Shown here one piece after another: positions 22,830 through 33,500 of a stretch of DNA of 64,000 nucleotides. This stretch comes from Anthoceros angustus. Lineage: Eukaryota; Streptophyta; Anthocerotopsida; Anthocerotales; Anthocerotaceae. The notes beneath the pieces are model-generated. The model saw nothing but the letters and a program-made list of their open reading frames with translations. It did not search any database and was not told the DNA's origin. The translations under genes were made by a program, and so were the position numbers. The DNA is taken from positions 1 through 64,000 of the forward strand of contig MU008171.1 of the NCBI GenBank assembly GCA_010909165.1, in the 5' to 3' direction. The first letter of the stretch is position 1. Each line of letters starts with the position of its first letter.

Positions 22830-23700
22830 TTCCTCATTTCCGCCTTTAAAAACACCGAGTATATAGTCTTTAGGACGTTTTGCTATGGTGTATATAGATT
22901 TTTCTTGAGTGAACCATTCATGCATTTTTATATGTGGATAGTGATCCGTAAATGTGGATTATGATGTAATAATCCTAATAGTAGATGGATACAATGAGGA
23001 GAAAGTTTTCCGCCGTTGAAGCGCATACCGCTTAACCGTAAACTCATCATCCTCTTCCACAAAAGGTGAAAACCATTAGCATCTTAAACAAGGTTACCCA
23101 ATGGACCATATATCACATGGTGCTCCTTGTATTTTAATCCCAGACGAACCTCGGGAGCCATGTAATGCGTTATTGTTCCACAATCTTCGCTATATTCAGA
23201 TTTGAGTTTTGCAAAGAAGTTCCAAAATCTGCGATTTTCAAAACTCCTTGCCACTCATAAGTAAATTCTACGGTTTGATATCGCGGTGAAAAATGCCAGA
23301 TTGTGGCAATGTTCTAAACCATAAATAAGTTCACGAAAATGGTGTATGTAAATCTTCACATATGCAACCGCTTGTTGAATAAGATGCAATAATGAATCAT
23401 GTCCCACCGTTCTTGAACTATAAATACATTTTACCCAACTTATGCATAGTATGTGCCTTCACTATGTTTGGGTGATCCAAAACTTTTAAAGAAAAAATTC
23501 AAGCTCTATGGCTTTCATACATGTTTCACCAACGTTATTAAAGATCTTGATGGCCACTTTGGTTCATCGGAAGTAATGTTTTTCCAAGCATAACTTGTGC
23601 TTGACCACCTTCCCCAATACGGTTTCACCGATCTCATAATCGCCAAGTCTTGTAACCATGCCATGTCGCACTGCAAGCATCATAGTTGCCGACGCAAGAA
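22830..23700 (-). pseudogene. SnRK/CIPK-like kinase, unit F
   Basis: Last copy in the array, with the same order of segments and small indels at the same sites. The unit ends at the junction with the PPR fragment near 24413. Confidence 0.7.
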
Positions 23701-24413
23701 CTTGACTTGAAAGAAAAATCAAAATTGAAGCCTGGAGCTCCTTCCTCCTAGAGGTGCGACTATATAATCAAGATGGGCCTACACCACTATGCAGAGACTC
23801 AATGTCGCATCACAATAGCAAAATACGGTTCTACCACCGGCGGTGGGCACGCTTAATACTTCCAACTTGCAAGGGGAGCCAATGTGGATGAGTATCGTTG
23901 TCTTCGTATCGTTGGAAGCTCCCAAGACAAACATCAACAATATTGTTGAACTGGTTGGCGTGATAGTGATGTAATTAACTTGATATGATTGTTGAGCCAT
24001 GGAAATATTACATGTATATATAGAAGTTGGTGTCCTTGGTTCTCGACGAAGTAAATTCTATCACACTCACTTGGATTAAAGAGGAGAACCTAACAGTGTC
24101 CTTGGTTCTCGACGAAGTAAATATTCTATCACACTTACTTGAACGAAAGAGGAGAGCCTGACAGTATCTTTGGTTCTCGACAAAGTTACTTGAACGAAAG
24201 AGGGAGAACCTGACAGTGTCCTTGGTTCTCGATGAAGTCACACTTACTTGAACCAAAGAGGGAGAAACCTGACAGGGTCCTCGGTTTTCGTGCTCACTTA
24301 GTTAGTTAGGCACGGGCTTGGATCGCTGTTAGCCACGGGCTTGGGTCGCCCTATATATCTTGAACGACAAGGTGGAGGAGAAGTGAGCGATGAGCGGATA
24401 GCCTTGCGTGACG

Positions 24414-24890
24414 AGTGATGCTGCAGACCCTTTCTTTGCCGAATCCCTCTTCTGCACTGTCCTGAAGAACTGTGCGGTCAGCAACGATCTTGTGGTGGGT
24501 GGCCGCGTCTTTCCTCTTACAGTGAGACAGGTGTGTGAATCAGACACGAGCCTGTGCAACCATATCTTGCCGATGGACGCTTCTCATGGCAAGTTGCAAC
24601 ACATGATGCATGTGTGTGAGTGAAGCTGCTTCCCCTGCTGCAGAAATCCGACAGCAGCACATGCCTGAAGAAGGCAAACAAAGGGGATGCCCTCTGATTG
24701 CATACTCGCATACAGAGCCTGGGCTTCTATACGTCCGAGCCTTTGCTGAGTATATCCATCAATCAGGGGGGCAGTCCATGTGACCCATCCTCACCAACAT
24801 CGAGCACCTTGCAAGCCTCATTCAAGCCTCCACACTTTGGCGTCCATGTTCACCAGGCGATTCATGAGAAGGATATCCGCGTTATCCGCA
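24414..24890. pseudogene. Second scrambled PPR fragment
   Basis: Near-identical to 12776-13250: a plus-strand L-repeat piece (SLFCTVLKNCAVSNDLVVG at about 24450) facing minus-strand pieces (MNRLVNMDAKVWRLE near 24860 down to about 24640). It joins the last kinase unit directly on its left. The two fragment copies bracket the kinase array, which suggests the array arose or was inserted within a duplicated PPR locus. Confidence 0.75.
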
Positions 24891-25304
24891 CTAGCCTTAA
24901 TACTTAGATCTTCTTCCTTGTCTATGACTGTGTGTTCTGTGCAGAGGCATACGCTTTGAGGACTGCACGCATACATGTTACCTTGCTTCACACCCCATGC
25001 TCTCAAAGTCACTGTGAAGGATGAAGCCGGGGGCTGCCACAAAGACTTTGATGGGCTTCTCCCAGGCTGACTTACGGTAGATGGTTTCAGGCCGCTTTCG
25101 CTTTTTTTTCAGGCTTTGTACTTTATTCAGTATAGAGTCACACAACAGAAAGCCTCTGACATGTATTTATGTATTTGGCAACCATGTTGGACTCTCTTCG
25201 TGTCTTTCGCCATGGGTAATGAAACAACTTATACACTACCCTTGAGGGCAGGGTGGTGATGCCAATCACCAGGGCATCCTCCCATAGAAAGCAGTCCTTA
25301 CACG
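24891..25304. other. Upstream region of the intact PPR gene
   Basis: Probably promoter and 5' untranslated sequence. It has no similarity to the region upstream of the first copy. I cannot point to a TATA box with confidence. Confidence 0.4.
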
Positions 25305-28292
25305 ATGGCCACAGTCTGGAAAGCGGACCCGTTGTGGACCCAACAGATTGGTGGAGCTCCTGCTCACCTCGTATCCATAGGGAGTCAACCGCTAGGAAAC
25401 AACCAAGCCTCCAAGTGCAGGCGTGTAAGGAGCCCAGCACTACCGCTTCCGATAAAATTTGTGGGTGGGGACGGAATTTGCAGCGATGGTCCTCGCCAGG
25501 AGCAGGATCACTTGTGGCAACAACTTTTTCTGGACCCTACTATGTGGTGGGACAACAGACGAGATAAGAAGAGCTCCCGTTCGCCTGATTTCCGGCATAA
25601 GGGGTCCGGCGAGGTCCTGTGGTTAAGCAGCATGCTCAAGCCACCTTGGGTTGATGAGCAGCTCAGCTCTTTGGATATGCAGATGGGTCATGGTGCCTCT
25701 CCTTCCAAGTCGAGCTCTCCGGATGAGCCTGAACCTGGCAGGCCTGCAGGATCGGAAATGGGCGTCGTAACGGCTGTAACCGTGAGCACATTATGTCAGC
25801 GGGGGAAGCTGACTGAGGCAGTTGGAGCCCTGGAATCTCTGGCGCAGGCAGACTCTGGTATTTCTCAGTCTCTGTTTTACACTGTGCTAAAACTGTGTGC
25901 AGCCAAGAAGGATCTAGTTTTGGGGCGACGAGTTCATGACCTTATTGTCAAACTTGGGCACGAGTCGGATGCATTCTTGGGGAACCATATCTTGCGCTTG
26001 TATGCATGTGAAGGTAGGTTGCAGGAGGCCTTGGATGTGTTCACCAGGGTAGGAAAACCAAATGCCTTCATGTGGTTTTCCTTAATCTCTGCACATGCCA
26101 AGCATGGGAAACCTACTGAGGCCATACAACTGTACCATGACATGCGTAGGTCAGGAGTGAAGGCGGATGCTCACGTCTTCGTTGCTGCCCTTCAAGCTTG
26201 TGCATTTGCCGCCGACTTGGAATCTGGCAGAGAGGTGCACTTTGATGTGTTACGAAGTGGGATTCCTCCCAACTTGTTTGTTGGAAACTGCCTGGTGGAC
26301 ATGTATGCAAAATGTGGCGAACTGGAAGATGCACGCCGGGCGTTTGACAGCTTGACCACAAAGGATGTGGTGACATGGACGGCCCTGATTGGTGGGTATG
26401 CACAGCAAGGGCTTGGCCAAGAGGCGCTTGTACTGTATGGACACATGGAGCAAGACGGCCTCATTTTGGCTGACCGTGTTACTTTTGCTTGCCTTTTGAA
26501 GGCCTGTGCAAGCACTGGTGACTTACAGAAAGGCAGGCAGCTGCACTCACGTATCGTGGAAAGAGGACTGCTCCATGACATGCTGGTGGGCAACTGCCTG
26601 GTGGACATGTATGCAAAATGTGGGGAACTCAAAGATGCGCGCCAGGTTTTTGACAGCTTGGGCAGAAAGGATGTCGTGACATGGACGTCCCTGCTTGCTG
26701 GGTATGCAGAGGAAGGGCTCGGCCGAGAGGCACTTGTTCTGTATGAACAAATGGAGCAAGAGGGTCTGATTTTGGCTAACGATGTTACTTTTGCTTGCCT
26801 TCTCAAGGCATGTGCAAGCACTGGTTCCTTACAGAGGGGCAGGCAGCTGCACTCACAGATTGTGGAAAGGGGACTGGTAGATAACATAATGGTTGGCACC
26901 TGCCTGGTGGACATGTATGCAAAATGTGGAGAACTGGACGCTGCACGTGGTGTTTTTGACAGCTTGGCCACCAAAAATGTGGTGTCATGGACGGCCCTTA
27001 TAGGTGGGTATGCAAAATGTGGCCAACTGGATGGTGCACGACAGGTTTTTGACAGGTTGGCTACAAAAAGTGTGGTAACATGGAATGCCCTGATTGCTGG
27101 GTATACAGATCAAGGGCTGGGTCAAGAGGCGCTTCTTCTGTATGGACAAATGGAGCAGGAGGGCCTGATTGTGGCTAACGATGTTACTTTTGCTTGCCTT
27201 CTGAAGGCCTGTGCAAGCACTGGTGCCTTACAGAGAGGCAGGCAGCTGCACTCACAGATTGTCGAAAGGGGACTGTTGGATACCATACTTGTTGGCACCT
27301 GCCTGGTGGACATGTATGCAAAATGTGGCGATCTGGGAATGGCACGCCGGGTGTTTGACAGCTTGGCCACAAAGGATGTGGTGACATGGACGACCCTGAT
27401 ATCTGGGTATGGTGCTTGTGATGAAGGGCACAAGGCACTGGCTTGTTTTGAGGAGATGTTAATTGCTGGTATCCAGCCTAATGATGCTACTTTTACTTGC
27501 CTTTTAGTAGCATGCAGTCATGGAGGACTGGTGGATGAGGGTCGTAAGCACTTTGGGTCCATGGCTGAAGAGCATGGCATCAAACCTACGACTGAGCACT
27601 ACAACTGCATGATTGATCTTCTTGGGCGTGCAGGCCATTTAGATGACGCTGAGAACATGCTACTGTCATGTGAGGGCCAAAGTAATGTCGTGGGATTGAC
27701 ATCTTTGCTGAATTCCTGCAAAAGTCACGGGGATATTGAAAGGGCGACACGATGTTTTGAGAGCCTGATTAGTCTGGAGCCTCAAAGTGCATCCGCATAT
27801 GTGCTCATGGCCAATGCCTATGCAGATGTAGGTAGGTGGACCGACGTAGGGAGGATTGAAAAGCAGAGAATGTCAGCAAGAGCTAATAAGAAACCTGCAG
27901 TGGCAGGTATTGAGGTCAAGGATCAGGTACATACATTTGTAGTGGGAGATAGAAGAGAAGACATTGCGCTCAAGGTAGAGAGCACGAATGCACGTCTGAA
28001 GGAGGAAGGAGGCCACGTACCCCACACAAAGTTGGTGTTGAAGCCACTGGGTGAGAAGGAAAAGGAAGATGCGCTTTGCGGGCATGCCGAGAAGCTAGCT
28101 CTGGCGTTTGGTCTCTTGAATACGCCCAGTGGCACAGCTCTGGTGGTAACCAAGAATCTGCGCATGTGCAGTGACTGCCACAGTTCCACGGCGATCATGT
28201 CTAGGATTGAAAGGAGAGAAATTGTTGTGAGGGATGGGTACCGTGTGCATCGATTTGCAGATGGTTGTTGCAGTTGCAAGGGTCGCCCGTGA
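25305..28292 (+). CDS. PPR-DYW protein, KP/GRP type (candidate organellar RNA editing factor)
   Basis: Single-exon, 995 codons. Residues 1 to about 155 lack PPR repeats and probably include an organelle-targeting peptide. About 155-800 is a run of P, L and S pentatricopeptide repeats; the S units read CLVDMYAKCGELEDAR and the L units VTFACLLKACASTG. One extra S unit (YAKCGQLDGARQVFD) makes an SS step. E1/E2-like repeats follow, then the DYW domain from about 862. It opens KKPAVAGIEV where ordinary DYW proteins have a PG box. It keeps the deaminase HxE (H927, E929) and zinc ligands (C955, C958, H959; C989, C991). It ends CKGRP instead of DYW. Family knowledge: KP-type DYW domains occur in hornworts, lycophytes and ferns and are tied to U-to-C editing. 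The ATG is chosen because similarity to the frameshifted paralogue starts there. Confidence 0.92.
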   Translation: MATVWKADPLWTQQIGGAPAHLVSIGSQPLGNNQASKCRRVRSPALPLPIKFVGGDGICSDGPRQEQDHLWQQLFLDPTMWWDNRRDKKSSRSPDFRHKGSGEVLWLSSMLKPPWVDEQLSSLDMQMGHGASPSKSSSPDEPEPGRPAGSEMGVVTAVTVSTLCQRGKLTEAVGALESLAQADSGISQSLFYTVLKLCAAKKDLVLGRRVHDLIVKLGHESDAFLGNHILRLYACEGRLQEALDVFTRVGKPNAFMWFSLISAHAKHGKPTEAIQLYHDMRRSGVKADAHVFVAALQACAFAADLESGREVHFDVLRSGIPPNLFVGNCLVDMYAKCGELEDARRAFDSLTTKDVVTWTALIGGYAQQGLGQEALVLYGHMEQDGLILADRVTFACLLKACASTGDLQKGRQLHSRIVERGLLHDMLVGNCLVDMYAKCGELKDARQVFDSLGRKDVVTWTSLLAGYAEEGLGREALVLYEQMEQEGLILANDVTFACLLKACASTGSLQRGRQLHSQIVERGLVDNIMVGTCLVDMYAKCGELDAARGVFDSLATKNVVSWTALIGGYAKCGQLDGARQVFDRLATKSVVTWNALIAGYTDQGLGQEALLLYGQMEQEGLIVANDVTFACLLKACASTGALQRGRQLHSQIVERGLLDTILVGTCLVDMYAKCGDLGMARRVFDSLATKDVVTWTTLISGYGACDEGHKALACFEEMLIAGIQPNDATFTCLLVACSHGGLVDEGRKHFGSMAEEHGIKPTTEHYNCMIDLLGRAGHLDDAENMLLSCEGQSNVVGLTSLLNSCKSHGDIERATRCFESLISLEPQSASAYVLMANAYADVGRWTDVGRIEKQRMSARANKKPAVAGIEVKDQVHTFVVGDRREDIALKVESTNARLKEEGGHVPHTKLVLKPLGEKEKEDALCGHAEKLALAFGLLNTPSGTALVVTKNLRMCSDCHSSTAIMSRIERREIVVRDGYRVHRFADGCCSCKGRP

Positions 28293-28646
28293 GATGGAAC
28301 GAGAACGGCTTTTTTCTGTTGAGGAGTGCATGTTCTGCTCAGGTCCATGGCTGTTGAATCCAATGAATCTCCTCCTGTACATAAGTGCTACAGATGTCCC
28401 CGTCTCATGAATCATAGGCACAAGAAGACTGAACAAGGTCTGTAACGAGTTTGGAGGAATGGAGACGTCTAGACCTAGTACCAGTTGCCTGCCGAAAGGC
28501 CCATCAATGCCATTTCCTTCTTATTCCCTGCACCATTCATGCATCGATCTGGGCGGACCTCCGAGAGGATGTACATCAGGTTGTGGTCTACCCGGCTCTT
28601 TTCTGAAAAGCCCAGGGACCGTGAGAAAAAAGCAAGCCTGGGTACC
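28293..28646. other. 3' flank of the intact PPR gene
   Basis: Probably 3' untranslated region. It shares a short block with the 3' flank of the first copy (about 28366). No further gene seen. Confidence 0.4.
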
Positions 28647-28799
28647 GAGGTAGCTCAACCGGGCTCCCCAACCGGGCTGGCTGATCAGTTCACCATCTCG
28701 TGAGGTCAGCATGGTTGGATGTACTGAGGTAGCTCAACCGGGCTTTCCAACCAGGCTGGCTGATCAGTTCACCATCTCGTGAGGTGAGCATGGTTGGCA
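28647..28799. repeat. 79-bp direct repeat, two copies
   Basis: Copies start gaggtagctcaaccgggct at 28647 and 28726 and share the gctgatcagttcaccatctcg block. A smaller pair, ttgcttcagttccaggctag, occurs just downstream at 28902 and 28929. Confidence 0.85.
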
Positions 28800-30555
28800 A
28801 ACCTGGTTGTGCTGGGAGGAGGCACTTCCATCGATCTATGCTACTACTGAATTTTGTATTACTGAATTTCATACAAAATTCGCACCTTCAATTCGGCTAG
28901 TTTGCTTCAGTTCCAGGCTAGGTCAATTTTGCTTCAGTTCCAGGCTAGGTCAATTTCGAAGTGAGCTCGAACTAGCACACGGACATAATCCATTGTGGCA
29001 ATGAGTTTGCTGACAATCTGTTGACGTAGCAAGTAGTTATTGGGTGCCAATTAGATTTCTCCCAGCTCAGACCCCAAACTATACTCCTATGGATTATTGA
29101 CAATCGGGACGAACAAAAATGAAAAAAATAATGTATGCTATACAATTTATATGAATCATGGGGCGTTCACTTCAGTTCAATTCGAAATTGAAGTGTCCAC
29201 TTGGCGCACAGTTTGATGAATTGAACTACTCAATTGAACGGACATCAGTTTGAGGAAATTGGCACTCCGTAAGGGTCCAAAGATAAAGCATTCAACTCTG
29301 TTACATCTTCCTAATTGGGAGTATTTGTATATATGTACATATCAAAATATTCAAGAGTTATATGCAACGTATCATGGATAACAAGTGCTCATACCACAAA
29401 CCTAAAAGGAGACAGGAGATAAAGCTATTGTGACAATACAACTATGTTTGATACAAATGTCGCACAACACTGTGAATACATTAAAATTGCATTTTGTCTT
29501 AGAGAAGCATATTACCAAACAGCACATAGTCATTGCATCCAAACAGCTAGGTAAAGAAGTATTTATGATTATTATACGTAAAACCATTTGAACTTCAAAT
29601 ATTTCTTACATTTTATTTTTTTAATTTTAGATATATTGGGAACATATGAGAGTAGCTCCCATAGGTTCTCAATTAGGCAGGTAGACTTGCTATGCATACT
29701 ACGAAGACCAAGAGGAAGATTTTCAGATTAGATATAATAAAAAATATTTAAGAATATTGCTCTTCAGCGGGCGCTCTCAACGGCGATTCTCCATAAGGCG
29801 GCGACAGTGGGTGATGCCTTTTCCTCTTCCTCTGTGGTTTGCAGGCCGTTTATTCTACACATATGACATTGTGTGCATTGGTCACTTTAGGTAGGGCTGT
29901 TGCTCTCTTCACTCCGACCCCCGGGTCCCCATTTGTTGTCCCTTCCTAGATGGTCTCTTTCCATCGTTCTTTCACCTCAATAAATCATCTCATCTCTTTA
30001 AGAATGAATGATTTATTAATTCTGATCCTTGTCTATAGGCTGGTCTTCAAACACAAGAGCATTGAGAGTCCACAACTACCTGCTCCCCCATGATTATGCC
30101 TCCTACTATAGGACCATATATATGTTGCAGAATAATATCTACTATAAATAGGATATATTAACCTTATAATGGTTAAGTATTATAAAATATAGGAAGTACT
30201 AACCATATATAGGACAATTAGCTATATAACAGGGAAGTATTATAAAATATAGGAAACACTAAGCATAAATAGGAGCGTTTGCACGGAGACGAAGACGCCC
30301 AGTGACCGAGGGGATTGACAGGCACGGAAGCGCGGAGGACAGGAGCCTGAGGCATTTGCAAACATATCGGGTTCATTGAGGGGCTAGGGTTTGTAGAGAG
30401 AAGGGATACCGGGTAACCGGCAACTCCATGTGTCGTAGGTGCCATCGTGGCACCTAAAGGGTGGGAGCGACCCGCGTGTATGCTGCCAAAGGCCTACATG
30501 ACCTGCCGACGTTCCGAATTGGAGGCTTAAACCCAGAACCCGCGCCTCGCTCGCG
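28800..30555. other. Intergenic, probably contains the RRP5 promoter
   Basis: AT-rich and without recognisable genes. A local near-duplication at about 30174-30270 (attataaaatataggaa twice) precedes a more GC-rich stretch (30270-30550) that is likely the promoter and 5' untranslated region of RRP5. Confidence 0.45.
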
Positions 30556-33500
30556 ATGGGGAAGAGGTCGAAGTTGAACGACGGGGTCTGGCTGGCTGCG
30601 GCGGCTACTGCAGATGATGAAGCAGACTTTCCGAGAGGTACTTTGCCGTTTCCTGGATTAACGCACTATGCTGCCGTTCTGAAATGGCTGCGTAACTCCT
30701 TGCCTGTGCCATGGTTTCAGTGCCAGTTCTTGAATTTCCTGCTGACTCCCGGATTGCAGGTGGTGTTGAAGCAAAGACACCAGGATTTTCCTCGGAGGAG
30801 AGATATAGGAAGCAACCTGCGAACAAACGTAGTCTTGGCTCAAAACATCTTTCCAGTTTTCCCTCTGAGGTCGCTGGATTGCGTTTTGGCTTAGGGGATG
30901 AGGGGGGTCGGCGGAAATCTGTACAAGTACTGCGGTACAAGGTAGTCTGATGTTCGAACAATCTTTCGTGAAGCTGAATCAAAGACCTTCCTTGCTTTGG
31001 AAAAATTGTGAATCCTCCCTCATACTTGTCAGATGGGATGGAGCTAGCATTGGTTGTGCTTTTTATGCAATTGGGATGGATCATACACCTAGGGGAGAAA
31101 CGACTACTACTCTGGCTTCCTTGTGAATCACTTCGGAGTTGTCCTTCTCAGTTTATTCTTGTCTGGGTGCAGAATTTAGCCGTGGGCATGAAAATCCTAG
31201 GAATTATTATGGAGATACGACGGAAGGATATGATTGTTAGCTTGCCAGGTGGTTTGCGAGGCTTTGTTCCAGCCGAGGAGTGCATTGACATTATCTCCAG
31301 AGGACGTCCACCTGATGCTGTCAATACGAGTGGGCTTCCAGAGAGTTCATCGGCCCAGCAACATGATTTGGCAAGTTGGTCATTTTGACCATTTCGACCT
31401 CGATGGTATGATTGAGCAGGGTGCATTTGCCAGGTCTGACTCAGAGTCGTAATTCCTTGCAGGGAAGGCCTGGGTCATTGCCGAAACTCTTTCATGTTGG
31501 GCAAGTGGTGCCATGTACAATAATAAAGCTAGACCTCCACAAGTCAAAGAGGTTCAAGAAAGAGACCAAACGGATAGAGCTCTCTCTCCGGCTTTCACAT
31601 CTCTACAATGGCTTCAGGCCTGACATGCTGCACGAGGGAATGGTGAGGGCTAGTATGTCATTTTTAAATATGTGTTGCAACTGTTTTCAGGGTATACCTG
31701 TTTGTTATCAGAGGCTTGTATACTGTGATTGTCCTTTTGGCTAGTGCCATCCTGAATCACGAAGGACAATATTGCCTGGATCAGCTTCAACCAGGAAAAT
31801 CCTCAACCAGTGCAAGTGTCGTATTGGCTAACCAGGGACATTATTTGCAGGGTATAATTGCGTATGTGAGCAGTGTTGAGGACCATGGCTACCAACTCAG
31901 GGTTGGTGTAGATTCTGTTTCTGGATTTGCACTCCACAGAGATTATGGAGGTGTGCACACTCTATCTACACACACCAGGATGTTGTCTGTAGCCTTTATG
32001 CTGGATGTTCAATGAACTCTGTGCATGACTGATACCTATGGACTTTGCAATCTGACCACTGATAGTTTCCGTTGAAGCAGGTGATGAGGCACAGAGACTT
32101 TGTCCTGGCCAAATGGTGTTTGGAGTGATTTCTGTCGCAGACAGTATGCAGGGGACTTTTGTTTTAAAAGAATATCGCAAATCGCTGTTTCCGTTCGTGG
32201 TATTCTTTCTATTCAGACTGTTTGTTTCAGTGAAAATGTTGCACTTGTGCGTGCTGACAATGGCAAGGATTGTGTGAAACAGCAGAGGCTGTCCATTCTG
32301 TCATTTACCTTTTGCGGCCTGATGTTGTATTGCTGAGGTTCTTTCTCACCTTCTATTGGGTTTATCTTAATTTCCCTGGCTGGGCTAGGTGAAAGAGCAT
32401 GAAGGATTAAGCCTAGAGCACCTTGTACCAGGTTCACTGGTTGAGGCCTGGGTGCAAGCGGTTGCCAGGTCCGGTTTGGTCCTATCTTTTCTGACATTCT
32501 TCAGTGGCACGGTGAGTACTTTTGGAGTGCATTGTACTTTCTAGATAAGGTCAAATTCTGGTTTAAACTGATAATTTATGGTCACTGTGGTTTCTGTTTA
32601 CCAGGTGGATGTTTTCCATCTTGACAATGCCCTCCCAAGTTCGGACTGGAGTGCACATTACTCTGTGAATCAACGCGTTAGTGTCCCTTCACACTCTTTT
32701 TGTCAGTAGTTTCATTGTGTTCATTTCCAAGAAGGAGTTTTTCTGAAAACTTATCTAATTTTGGTACCTGGTAGTAGAGGGGTCATCCGGTCCTCTGTTT
32801 TTTGTTCTCTGATATGCTGGTTACCTCACTTGCAGGTAAGGGCACGTGTTTTGTACATTGATCATAATAAAAAGTGTGTGGGGCTAACTTTGAACAAGCA
32901 TCTTGTTGAAGGAGTACAACCACTCATGGTAAGACCATTATTTTTATGATTTTAGTTAGTTACTCGCTGCTATTTATCCCCTTGCTTGTCGTGGCTGATT
33001 TTTTTATATAACTCCATGGCATCAAGTCTCTGTGGTCATTCCGTGTTTGGTGGATTCCTTGTTGTACCCTGAGGGATGTACAAGCTGTAATGTCTTGGAA
33101 GTTTTGTTAGTCAAGAACATTTTCCAGTCAATTGTAAAACTATGTGTGAATGTGGAGGATATGTCAGCTCTGCAGGATTCCTTGTTGTACCCTGAGGGAT
33201 GTACAAGCTATAATGTCTTGGAGGTTTTGTTAGTCTCAGGAACAGTTTCCAGTCAGTTGTAAAAGTGTGTGTGAATATGGAGGATACGTCAGCTCTGCAG
33301 GAAATCCTCAAGGAACTTTTGATGGCTCTTTAATTCTGCGAGATCTCAGTTGTGGGAGCGATTTAAAATCCTAGACCCTAGTAGCTAATCTTTTGTCATT
33401 CAGTAGGCCCCTTCTATATTATTGTGTGCACTAGCTGTAAGATTACTTGGACAGCTGGAGCTGGAGGGTTGCTTTTACTCCTACGGAGTCGGTGTTTCAA

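Larger units (their letters stand above)
14230..24413. repeat. Tandem array of ~1.8-kb units with a dead kinase
   Basis: Using the shared word gcacgtgaattggcatac as a marker, units begin at 14620, 15569, 17360, 19134, 20951 and 22739. The steps are 949, 1791, 1774, 1817 and 1788 bp. The first is a short unit lacking the kinase N-lobe and the minisatellite. The last ends at about 24413, where it abuts the second PPR fragment. The first two units share a left flank (gtgtttaaagtggggatgcagg at about 14230 and 15220) that later units lack. Unit contents in plus-strand order: kinase C-lobe to N-lobe (coded on minus), an AT-rich part, a 55-65-bp minisatellite, then the ggtggaggagaagtgagcgatgagcgg flank. 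Copies are nearly identical over long stretches and differ at a limited set of recurrent sites. Confidence 0.9.

Noticed and set aside
16826-24256. Repeated short frames (VQVSVTSSRTKDT...) suggesting a small repeat protein.
   Set aside because: They come from the 55-65-bp minisatellite inside each array unit, and the frame shifts between copies.
26192-26974. A 260-codon frame antisense to the PPR gene.
   Set aside because: Complement of tandem PPR codons; the repeats keep the antisense frame open.
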